64,000 nt of DNA, from positions 1-64,000 of the forward strand of contig NZ_WRPO01000015.1 in assembly GCF_009746585.1 (NCBI RefSeq), read 5' to 3'. Shown in pieces: positions 1-6,974 of this stretch (position 1 is the first letter of the stretch; each line of letters starts with the position of its first letter). Made by a program: the position numbers and the translations under genes. The stretch comes from Novosphingobium aquimarinum (GTDB lineage: Bacteria > Pseudomonadota > Alphaproteobacteria > Sphingomonadales > Sphingomonadaceae). The notes beneath the pieces were generated by a model. That model was not told the origin of the DNA. It did not search any database and saw only the letters and a list, made by a program, of their open reading frames with translations.

Positions 1-128
1 GAGGGACCAAGGGCGATGACGTTCTCGCGCCGGATGATCCATTGGCAGCGCGCCAGTTCGAGCACCTGCATCTTGTTGAGCTTCGGGATGGCGGTAAAAT
101 CGAAGCTGTCGAGGCTCTTGGCCTTGTC
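1..128 (-). pseudogene. istB: istB fragment (IS21-family transposition helper ATPase), truncated at both ends
   Basis: Read on the minus strand, this stretch encodes AKSLDSFDF, then LNKMQVLELARC, then RRENVIALGPS. That is the segment just before the Walker A motif of IS21-type IstB ATPases, whose usual text there is close to RRENVIALGPSGTGKTH. The gene runs off the left edge of the window. Its N-terminal part is absent: just upstream the frame meets a stop (TAG, 129-131) and the sequence becomes a TonB receptor gene. No IS end or terminal repeat is visible at the junction, so this is a rearranged remnant rather than an intact insertion boundary. Identification rests on motif recognition of about 42 residues. 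Confidence 0.72.
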
Positions 129-489
129 CTAGGACGACGATCTCGCTCTGGGTCTCAGCTTCTGCAACCGGAACGGCGGGTTCGGAGGCCGCTTTCAGCG
201 CAACGAGCGTGGCGCTCTCGCTGGCCACGGCAAGACCCTGTCCCGCGATCAGGCGGCGCAGAGCCTCCTTTCGAGTGAAGCGTCCGCGCATGGCCTGGAC
301 CTTGCGCCCGGCAACAGCGTCGTAGGGAAACGAAACGTGGAGACCTGCCTGGCGCGCATAGGTATTGAGCGCAGTGGCCGTATCGCCCGCGGCGATGTCG
401 AACGCGAATTGACGTTCCTCGTTCTTAGCGAGAGCCGCAGTAGGAACTGCGGCCGCCATAATGGCTGTCGTCAACAGGTACTTGTACAT
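129..489 (-). pseudogene. TonB-dependent receptor, N-terminal fragment (signal peptide + STN domain + TonB box), truncated
   Basis: The ATG at 489 opens a signal peptide (MYKYLLTTAIMAAAVPTAALA). It is followed by a secretin/TonB short N-terminal (STN) domain, including FDIAAGDTATALNTYARQAG and FTRKEALRRLIAGQGL, and then SEIVVLGQ, which resembles the EIVVTG start of a TonB receptor plug. Homology to receptors ends there and an istB fragment follows in another frame, so the plug and the whole beta-barrel are missing. The frame stays open to the window edge but codes for out-of-frame istB text. The STN domain is the part that contacts FecR in surface signalling, and the fecR and sigma genes lie immediately upstream. 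No transport function is possible from this piece. Confidence 0.8.
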
Positions 490-569
490 GGATGAACCCC
501 GGTTGATGCAAGTGTCGGGGCATGGATGGATGGGGCGGATCAAACCGCCATTCGCAGTGCAAAAAAATT

Positions 570-1538
570 TCAGGCGCGGGTGAGGACGATCCCGCCGTTG
601 CCGTCGCGGTGGCTACGAATGGCGAATGTGGTCTGCAGCGCCTGCAGAAATTCGTAGGGGGCGGACGTGTCGAACGTGCCGCCGATGCGCAGCCGCGATA
701 AACTTGGATCGCCGATCACGATCTTATGCTCGAGATAGCGATTCATTTCCGCGAGGGCGTAGTCGAGACTTTCTCCATTGAGGATGAGAGTGCCACTCTG
801 CCATGCCGTGACCCGACCGATGTCACTATTGTCGCGTTGCAAACTGACTTGCCCTGCGGTCGCAAGGGCGGTTTCGCCGGCAGTCACGATCCTGCGATTT
901 TGGCCCAGGCGGCCCTGGCCTGCGATGATCGTCAATTCGCAGCTCTCGTCCCGCAGCCTAGCGTTGTAGAGGCCTGCTGAGAGCAGAAACGTGCCCCCTT
1001 GGGTGATGAGCGAAAGGCTCATCCCGGTAAGCAGCCGGATGGCGATCTCGCCGCGTTCGAGCCACAACCGCAGCGGTGTGCCGTCCTTCCAGTAGATCTT
1101 GCTATCCGTGTTGAGATCGACCGACATAGCCGAGCCGATTGCGATCTTGCGCCTTTGCCCGATGGCGGTACTGGCCGTGTCGCGCGCGGCGGCACGGTAG
1201 GCAAAGCCGCCGCCGGCCAGCGCCAGGACGCCAATGCCGATCCCGGCCTTCAGCAGCGTGCGGCGGCTTCCAGCGGCGGCATCGGCTGGGATCGCGGCAT
1301 CATCGGCTTTCGGGGTCGCCGAGGGCTCGAAGGCAGATTCCTGTAGATGTTTCAGATCGCTCAATGCATCCCAGGCGCCTGCCACTTCTACGAAAGCGAC
1401 GGCGTGGCGTGGATCGGCATCTCGCCAGGCCTCGAAGGCGCGCAGGTCTCCAGAGCCAGCGTCCAGACTGGCGAGCCACCCTGCAGCGACCTCGATCAGT
1501 TCGTCGCCAGGCGTTTCGGTTTCGGGATTGTCTGGCAA
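570..1538 (-). CDS. FecR-type anti-sigma regulator
   Basis: This is a 322-aa inner-membrane regulator of the FecR family. It has an N-terminal DUF4880-like cytoplasmic region (GDELIEVAAGWLASLD, about residues 11-26), one membrane span at about 95-116 (LLKAGIGIGVLALAGG), and a periplasmic FecR domain ending in an STN-like segment. Family members relay occupancy of an outer membrane receptor to a partner ECF sigma factor. The gene overlaps the sigma gene upstream by 43 nt and lies 80 nt before a receptor gene that is now truncated. The expected sigma-FecR-receptor unit is therefore broken at its third gene, and the natural inducing receptor for this pair is probably lost. Confidence 0.87.
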   Translation of the reverse strand: MPDNPETETPGDELIEVAAGWLASLDAGSGDLRAFEAWRDADPRHAVAFVEVAGAWDALSDLKHLQESAFEPSATPKADDAAIPADAAAGSRRTLLKAGIGIGVLALAGGGFAYRAAARDTASTAIGQRRKIAIGSAMSVDLNTDSKIYWKDGTPLRLWLERGEIAIRLLTGMSLSLITQGGTFLLSAGLYNARLRDESCELTIIAGQGRLGQNRRIVTAGETALATAGQVSLQRDNSDIGRVTAWQSGTLILNGESLDYALAEMNRYLEHKIVIGDPSLSRLRIGGTFDTSAPYEFLQALQTTFAIRSHRDGNGGIVLTRA

Positions 1539-2068
1539 GCTACCTCCGGCTGCGCATTATTGTCGCGCCGTGCTCGCGTTACAAGCGCCAGCCCCTTGGC
1601 CAGGTGCTTTTCGACAGTCGAGAGCGAGATGGAGAGGGTTGCCGCGATCTGAGCCGGAGCCATGCCCTGGATCTTGCGCATGTGCAGGACCCGCCCGCAT
1701 TGCGGCGGCAGGTCATCGATCAATTTCAGCAGATGGATCAACTCGGACCGGGCGGAAAATACTGTGAAGGCATCCGGCGCGGGATCTGCCAATTCGAGCA
1801 CTTCGAGCGATGCAAGGTAGTCAATCCGCACAACGCTTGCGCGGCGCAGCCGCTCAATAGCGAGATTGTGTACGATCGTCATCACGAAGCCGCGCGGGAC
1901 CTTGATTGCGCGAAAGTCGCCTGTGCCCAGTACTCGTGTGTAGGCTTCCTGCACGATATCGTCGGCCTCGTCGCGACCGCAAAAGTGCGCGGCCCTAGCC
2001 CGGTATGCTGCGGCATGAGGCAGGACTTCGGCAAGGAACCAAGCATCGATGTCACGCAGCCAAGCCAA
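1496..2068 (-). CDS. ECF RNA polymerase sigma factor, FecI-like
   Basis: This 190-aa protein has the two-domain ECF layout. Region 2 is at about residues 25-75 (DEADDIVQEAYTRVL, then RGFVMTIVHNLAIERLRR). Region 4 is at about 118-163, with the helix-turn-helix text IAATLSISLSTVEKHL typical of FecI-group sigma factors. It would direct polymerase to the promoter of the downstream receptor gene under control of the FecR protein encoded next. The 3' end overlaps fecR by 43 nt. With the receptor gene cut off, the sigma may be idle or may act on receptors elsewhere. Confidence 0.88.
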   Translation of the reverse strand: MAWLRDIDAWFLAEVLPHAAAYRARAAHFCGRDEADDIVQEAYTRVLGTGDFRAIKVPRGFVMTIVHNLAIERLRRASVVRIDYLASLEVLELADPAPDAFTVFSARSELIHLLKLIDDLPPQCGRVLHMRKIQGMAPAQIAATLSISLSTVEKHLAKGLALVTRARRDNNAQPEVACQTIPKPKRLATN

Positions 2069-2192
2069 GGGGAACTCCTGATCGCCGCCCGCGCCCCTAA
2101 GTTCCCAGTCTTACATTTTCAGGACACAGCGTTGCAGCGGTGGGCAGGGACCTGCATCTTTCTATCGACGCAGTGCCTATCGCGGGCACTCA

Positions 2193-3974
2193 CTAATGCG
2201 TGTCGAGCCCGGCGAGATTGCCATCGCGGCGCCAGTCCGAGAGCAGCGCATCGAAGGCGGCGGGGCCGGCGCCATAGCCTTCTTCGAACAATGCGGTGCC
2301 GCCCATGCCCTCGTTGTTGTAATAGCCCGGCGTGCAGGAAGCGTAGAACTCCGCCGGCCGCAGCATTGAGGATCGGATGACCTCCTGCCAGGCTTCCTCG
2401 GCCTCGGCAGTGGGCTCGACGATGCTGGCGCCGCGCTGGCGGGCCGCGGCGATGATGTAGGCGAGGTGGATCGCCTGATCATCCACCGTGGTGGTGTAAT
2501 TGGCCGTCACCGCGTTCTGCCCTTGGCCGAGATAGAACCAGTTGGGGAAGCCGTGTGCCATCAGTCCGTGGAGCGTGCGCATACCGTCGCGCCAGTGTTC
2601 GCTCAGCAGTTTGCCGTCGCGCCCCGCGATCGGAAAGCGGATCCGCTGCTCGACCGGCCCAACGACGTGGAAGCCCGAGGCGAAGATGATCAGATCGACC
2701 TCGTAGCGTTGATCGTCGACGATGATCGCATCTTCGGTAATCCGCGTGATCGGGGTCTCGCTGATGTCGACTAGCTTGGTGTTGGCCTGGTTGAATACCG
2801 GCAGAAACTCGTCGTTGAACGTCGGGCGCTTGCAATAGAGATTATACCACGGCTTGAGCCGTTCGGCGGTCTCCTTGTTCTCGATCGTAGCGTCGATACG
2901 CGCGCGGCGATTATTCATCACCTGAACGTCTATCAGCATCGCGCGGGCGCCGATCTCGGCCTCGGTCTCGGGCGTCGTTGGCGCCGTTTCTCGCATCAGC
3001 CGACCGAAGTCGGTCCAACCGTCGCGAACCTCGCTGTCGTCGACCGACCCGTGCACCGCCTGTAGCCACAGCTCGCGGCGCTGCTTCTGCCAGCCTCGGC
3101 CGAGCGTCTTGTACCAACCGGGGTCGGTCGGCGCGTTGAACCGCTCGCCGACTGACGAAGGCGTGCGTTGAAACACGTAGAGCTGCCGGGCGCTACGCGC
3201 CACGCGCGGGATAAGCTGGATGCCTGTCGCTCCCGTGCCGATCACCGCGACGCGCTTGTCGTGCAGCTTGTCGAGCGGGTCGTGAATGCTGCCGCCGGTG
3301 ATCGAGTAGTCCCAGCGACTGCTGTGGAAGCTCTTGCCCCGGAAACTCTCGATGCCTGGGATGGCGGGCAACTTGGGCTCATTCGCGCGGCCGCTGCCGA
3401 GCAGGAAGTAGCGCGCCGCGATGCGATCGCCGCGATCGGTCGAGACGATCCAGCGGCTGGCGGCGGCGTCCCATTCGGCGCCGGTCACCTCGGTTTGGAA
3501 CACCGCCTTATCGTAAAGATCGAAATGCGTGCCAAGCTGCTGGCAGTACCGCAGGATTTCGTCGCCGAAGGAGAATTTCTCCTTCGGCATGTATCCCGTC
3601 TCCTCGAGCAACGGCAGATAGCTGTAGGATTCGATGTCGCACTGCACACCGGGATAGCGGTTCCAGTACCAGGTGCCGCCGAAGTCGCTCGCCTTTTCGA
3701 CGATCATGACGTCGGTGACGCCCGCTTCCTTAAGCCGCGCGGCGGCAAGGATCCCACCGAAGCCGCCACCGACGATCGCGACGTCGACTTCGGTGGCAAT
3801 CGCCGCGCGCTCGATGCGCTCGCCAGCGTTAGGATCTACGTCAACGAACGAGCGATACTTGCCTTTCGTTTCGGCATAGCTGCGGTCGATGCGCGGATCG
3901 AGGCGCTTGTCGCGCTCCTCCTGATATTTGCGGAGCGTCTCGGAGGCGGCATCATGACTGGGAAGGGTCGCCAT
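2193..3974 (-). CDS. Flavin-containing monooxygenase, Baeyer-Villiger type
   Basis: This 593-aa protein has the full set of type I Baeyer-Villiger monooxygenase motifs: an FAD-binding GGGFGG at 69-74, GGTWYWNRYPGVQCD at 99-113, the fingerprint FxGxxxHxxxW(P/D) as FRGKSFHSSRWD at 211-222, and an NADPH-binding GTGATG at 246-251. Such enzymes insert one oxygen of O2 next to a ketone carbonyl, giving an ester or lactone, using NADPH and FAD. The roughly 60-residue N-terminal extension before the first Rossmann fold is like that of phenylacetone and steroid monooxygenases. It follows an esterase gene by 33 nt on the same strand, which suggests ketone to ester to acid plus alcohol. The substrate cannot be read from the sequence. 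Confidence 0.9.
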   Translation of the reverse strand: MATLPSHDAASETLRKYQEERDKRLDPRIDRSYAETKGKYRSFVDVDPNAGERIERAAIATEVDVAIVGGGFGGILAAARLKEAGVTDVMIVEKASDFGGTWYWNRYPGVQCDIESYSYLPLLEETGYMPKEKFSFGDEILRYCQQLGTHFDLYDKAVFQTEVTGAEWDAAASRWIVSTDRGDRIAARYFLLGSGRANEPKLPAIPGIESFRGKSFHSSRWDYSITGGSIHDPLDKLHDKRVAVIGTGATGIQLIPRVARSARQLYVFQRTPSSVGERFNAPTDPGWYKTLGRGWQKQRRELWLQAVHGSVDDSEVRDGWTDFGRLMRETAPTTPETEAEIGARAMLIDVQVMNNRRARIDATIENKETAERLKPWYNLYCKRPTFNDEFLPVFNQANTKLVDISETPITRITEDAIIVDDQRYEVDLIIFASGFHVVGPVEQRIRFPIAGRDGKLLSEHWRDGMRTLHGLMAHGFPNWFYLGQGQNAVTANYTTTVDDQAIHLAYIIAAARQRGASIVEPTAEAEEAWQEVIRSSMLRPAEFYASCTPGYYNNEGMGGTALFEEGYGAGPAAFDALLSDWRRDGNLAGLDTH

Positions 3975-4007
3975 CGTCGATATCCATCCAAAGTGTAGCG
4001 AAAAAGG

Positions 4008-4925
4008 TCAGCCGAGCGCGGTACGCAGATCCGCCACGGCGCTGTCGAGCGCGCGATCGGCCTCGGGCAGGACTTCGAAAAAGCTGACGAACCCGTGGAA
4101 GGTGCCGGGCACGACCTCGACGCGATGGCGCACGCCCGCTTCGGTGAGGCGGCGCGCGAAGGCGAGAATGTCGTCGCGCAGTGGATCATATTCGCCGACG
4201 ATCAGCGTCGCCGGCGGGAGGTGGCCGATCTCTGCGGCGCGCAACGGCGAAGCGTCGGGATGGCTGCGCTCGCCAGGGTCCGGAATGTAGGCGGCGATGC
4301 ACATTTCGGAGAACCGCTCATCGAGCAGGTAGCCGTTCGCGAACGCGCGCTTCGAGGGTGTGTCGCTCTCAAGGTCGAGACCGGGATAGAAAAGCGTCAA
4401 GTGGCGCACCGCCTCCCGCTCGGCGGCGTCGAGCCTGAGCGCAACGACAATCGCGAGCGATCCGCCGGCGCTGTCGCCGCCGATCGTGACGCGGGCCGTG
4501 TCCATTCCGTGATCGCCGCCATGGCGCAAAAGCCAGCGCGCGGCACCGAGCGCGTCGTCTACCGCGGCGGGAAAGACATGATCAGGCGCCAGCCGATAAT
4601 CGACTGAGGCGACGGCGCAGCCGGTGAGCCGCGCCAGTCGCGCGCACAGCCGGTCATAGACGTCGAGCGAGCCCGAGACATAGCCGCCGCCATGGTAATA
4701 AATCAGCATCGGCGGCACAGGCGAGCCCGCCGGCGCGGGCGAACGATAAAGGCGGACGGGCACGCCGTCGGCCACGATGTCTTCCTGCTCGACAGCGTCG
4801 ATCGGGCTTTTGGGCTGGCGATTGTCGTGCACGAAGGCGCGAAACGCCACTGGTCCAAGAGTCGTCCAATCAGGCTGCTGACTAACCATTTCGAGCAGCG
4901 CCTTACTGTGCGGCGTCAGCGTCAT
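4008..4925 (-). CDS. Alpha/beta hydrolase, hormone-sensitive-lipase family esterase
   Basis: This 305-aa esterase has the HSL oxyanion motif HGGG at 78-81. The nucleophile is Ser152 in GGDSAGGS, and the probable triad partners are Asp247 (GEYDPLRDD) and His277 (GTFHGF). The text SVDYRLAPDHVFPA at about 107-120 is also typical of HSL/bacterial type IV esterases. No signal peptide is seen, so it is cytoplasmic. A GGAGAG ribosome site precedes the ATG. It is the first gene of a two-gene unit with the Baeyer-Villiger monooxygenase and probably hydrolyses the ester or lactone that enzyme makes. The divergent TetR gene and the palindrome 45 bp upstream suggest substrate-induced derepression. Confidence 0.9.
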   Translation of the reverse strand: MTLTPHSKALLEMVSQQPDWTTLGPVAFRAFVHDNRQPKSPIDAVEQEDIVADGVPVRLYRSPAPAGSPVPPMLIYYHGGGYVSGSLDVYDRLCARLARLTGCAVASVDYRLAPDHVFPAAVDDALGAARWLLRHGGDHGMDTARVTIGGDSAGGSLAIVVALRLDAAEREAVRHLTLFYPGLDLESDTPSKRAFANGYLLDERFSEMCIAAYIPDPGERSHPDASPLRAAEIGHLPPATLIVGEYDPLRDDILAFARRLTEAGVRHRVEVVPGTFHGFVSFFEVLPEADRALDSAVADLRTALG

Positions 4926-4970
4926 GCCGTTCTCTCCAATCGCGCGGCCATCATCGCAGCTGCGCTATTC

Positions 4971-4986
4971 TTATAGCGCGCTATAA
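4971..4986. promoter_or_regulatory. Candidate TetR operator, perfect 16-bp palindrome
   Basis: TTATAGCGCGCTATAA is a perfect inverted repeat in the 111-bp gap between the divergent esterase and tetR start codons, 45 bp upstream of the esterase ATG. Size, symmetry and placement fit a TetR-family dimer site controlling both directions. That the neighbouring TetR protein is the binder is inference. Confidence 0.7.
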
Positions 4987-5036
4987 AGTTATTTCGCTGT
5001 GGCTCGCAAGGGTTTTTTCGAGCGAGGTCCGGCGCT

Positions 5037-5750
5037 ATGCGGAGCGCAATAGGGAAGGCGGGTGAAATGGATCAGGAAGGGCGCTCGCCGGGGCTGCGAG
5101 AACGCGGTAAGGAGGCGCGCCGCCTCCTGCTGGTTCGCGCCGCTCGCGAGGCGCTCGAGCAGGACGACTTCTCGATGCGCCGGGTTGCTGCCCTCGCCGG
5201 CCTCTCGGAGGCAACGCCCTACAACCTGTTCGAATCCAAGTCGGCGTTGCTCGGTGAGGTCTATCGCGAAGAATGCGAACGTTTGCTCGCACGGCTGGAG
5301 AGCGCGGGTGGGACAAACACTCTCGATCGCGTGTTCGTTGCATTCGTGTTGATTGCCGCGGATTTCGACGCCAGGCCGAATTTCCATCGCGCCCTTTTCA
5401 CCGGCTTGTTTGAGTCCGTAACGGGCCGTTTGCGCGACGCCCGCGAGGACCATGGCTTCACGCTGTGGAATGGATTGCTCGAAGCGGCGATTGCGACAGG
5501 CGCCATCGTCGACACCGTTTCCGCGCGCGCGGTGCCGCGCTTGTTCATATATCTTATCGGTGGTGCAACGCGCGAGTGGATCGCCGAGATTGTCTCCACG
5601 GACGAGTGGCGGATCAAAGTCTCCCACGGCCTAGCGCTGCTGCTTTTGCCGGTCGCCTCGCCAGACAGCACGCGCATCTTGCGCGCTCGCTTGCGTACCC
5701 TCGAAGCCGAAATTGGTCCAGTGGGAGCAGGTGCATCGCTTGGTAATTAG
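5037..5750 (+). CDS. TetR/AcrR-family transcriptional regulator
   Basis: This protein is 237 aa from the ATG at 5037. A second ATG at 5067, with GGAAGG 8 nt upstream, is an equally good start. The N-terminal helix-turn-helix reads FSMRRVAALAGLSEATPYNLFESKSALL (two segments within residues 45-75), the usual TetR DNA-reading helix followed by the YxxFxxKxxL turn. The C-terminal half is a helical ligand and dimer domain with no assignable ligand. It is transcribed away from the esterase/monooxygenase pair across a short gap containing a 16-bp palindrome, so it is probably their repressor and its own. Confidence 0.88.
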   Translation: MRSAIGKAGEMDQEGRSPGLRERGKEARRLLLVRAAREALEQDDFSMRRVAALAGLSEATPYNLFESKSALLGEVYREECERLLARLESAGGTNTLDRVFVAFVLIAADFDARPNFHRALFTGLFESVTGRLRDAREDHGFTLWNGLLEAAIATGAIVDTVSARAVPRLFIYLIGGATREWIAEIVSTDEWRIKVSHGLALLLLPVASPDSTRILRARLRTLEAEIGPVGAGASLGN

Positions 5751-5844
5751 CAGCAAGGCAGGTGTCTCATTGCCACGCGCCGTAAGTCCGATCGCTCGCA
5801 CCAAAACCCCCGATAAAGCCTCCGCGACGATTGCATTGGTCTCT

Positions 5845-6327
5845 TTAAGGCTGGCAAGATTGACTGGGGCGAAGCCGCGCCATGCGCTCGTTGTATTTCA
5901 CCGCATGGACGACGGTCGATATCGAGAGCTCCCCAACGCCATCCAAGATACCGATTTGTTCGGAGCATACAGCCGCGAGCCGTTCCTGGCTTTCAAATAA
6001 GCCAATGCAAAGCAAGTTCGTTCGGCCAAGAGTGACGATGACACTACGGATTTCCGTGATATCCGAAATTTGCGTGGCCAGTGCTTCTAACTTCCCATGG
6101 TCGGCCACCAGCCGGACAAGCGCCATTAACGGCGTGCCGTGTTGGCGATAATCAGTAATCGCGGTGAAGCGTAGAATCTTGCGCGCGGTCAGTCGTTTGA
6201 TTCGTGCGCGAACGGTTCCTTCCGCCACGCCGAGAAGGTTTGCGATGGAGCGGTTGCTCATTCGCGCATCGTTGCCCAGCGCATCCAGAATGCCACGGTC
6301 CGTGTCGTCGAATTCAATATCCTTCAC
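5845..6327 (-). CDS. Lrp/AsnC-family transcriptional regulator (second of a tandem pair)
   Basis: This 160-aa protein has the N-terminal winged helix of Lrp/AsnC proteins (DDTDRGILDALGNDARMS, then SIANLLGVAEGTVRARIKRL) and a C-terminal RAM/ACT-like domain of about 90 residues (VRLVADHGKLEALATQI ... VVTLGRTNLLCIGLFES). Family members bind amino acids or related small molecules and form dimers to octamers on DNA. It overlaps the preceding paralogue by 4 nt (ATGA), so the two are translated together. The pair is divergent from a TonB receptor/SDR unit, which suggests control of uptake or catabolism of a nitrogenous compound. The effector is unknown. Confidence 0.88.
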   Translation of the reverse strand: MKDIEFDDTDRGILDALGNDARMSNRSIANLLGVAEGTVRARIKRLTARKILRFTAITDYRQHGTPLMALVRLVADHGKLEALATQISDITEIRSVIVTLGRTNLLCIGLFESQERLAAVCSEQIGILDGVGELSISTVVHAVKYNERMARLRPSQSCQP

Positions 6328-6806
6328 CGTGGAATGCCAACGTCAAAATTATAGGTGACGATGTCGGTCACGATGCCGACCTCGATGCACGCTAGCCCTG
6401 AAACCTTGATCATTTTGGGCATAAGCGTCTCGGACAGATCCTCGAAACGGTGCATCCCGACCAGCGCCTCGATTTGGGCCGCGCCGGTCACGATATGAAC
6501 CGCAAACATCTCCGGGAACTCAGCAAGCTCGTCAGCGACCGCCTGAACGGACCTGCCGACGACCTTGATCTCCAGCGCTACGAGCACGTTGTAGCCATAA
6601 GCGGCGAAATCCGTCGCGGCTACGATCCGTAAGGATCCAGAATCGGTCATCCGTTGAATTCGCGTCGCTACGACTGATCGAGTGAGCTTGAGGGTCGCTG
6701 CGATCTCTTGATTTGTAATTCGGCCATTCACCTTGAGAAGGTTCACGATCCGCCAATCCGTATCATCAAATTCTTGAGAAGCGCTTGTAGTCAACTTTGA
6801 TTCCAC
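6324..6806 (-). CDS. Lrp/AsnC-family transcriptional regulator (first of a tandem pair)
   Basis: This 160-aa protein has the same layout as its downstream neighbour: winged helix at about residues 12-65 (DDTDWRIVNLLKVNGRIT, then EIAATLKLTRSVVATRIQRM) and a RAM/ACT-like C-terminal domain. The two proteins are the same length but clearly diverged, so this is an old duplication or a recruited pair rather than a recent copy. A hetero-oligomer is possible because the genes overlap by 4 nt. A long interrupted inverted repeat begins 6 bp upstream of the start codon, a usual placement for Lrp-type autoregulation. Confidence 0.88.
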   Translation of the reverse strand: MESKLTTSASQEFDDTDWRIVNLLKVNGRITNQEIAATLKLTRSVVATRIQRMTDSGSLRIVAATDFAAYGYNVLVALEIKVVGRSVQAVADELAEFPEMFAVHIVTGAAQIEALVGMHRFEDLSETLMPKMIKVSGLACIEVGIVTDIVTYNFDVGIPR

Positions 6807-6811
6807 CGTTC

Positions 6812-6869
6812 TTACGCATGCACCTTAGCCGCGAAGAAATGCCATTAGAAGAAATCTAAGTGTGCGTAA
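6812..6869. promoter_or_regulatory. Interrupted inverted repeat between the Lrp pair and the TonB receptor; candidate Lrp-type site
   Basis: TTACGCATGCACCTTAG (6812-6828) and CTAAGTGTGCGTAA (6856-6869) form an imperfect inverted repeat with 7-bp perfect outer arms (TTACGCA/TGCGTAA), CTTAG/CTAAG inner arms and a 27-bp spacer. It lies in the 168-bp divergent intergenic region, next to the first lrp start and about 105 bp before the receptor gene. Binding by either Lrp protein is inferred from position. Confidence 0.6.
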
Positions 6870-6974
6870 AGATTACCACTTGAACTACGCAAACGAAGGG
6901 AGAATAGTGAAAAGAACCTGCTATCGCGCGAATCTAAGAGCCGCGAATGATAGGTTTGAAATGGGAGGGGGCTG

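Noticed and set aside
1139..2380. A 413-codon plus-strand frame over the sigma and fecR genes
   Set aside because: It is antisense to both; low-complexity Arg/Ser-rich text without a domain.
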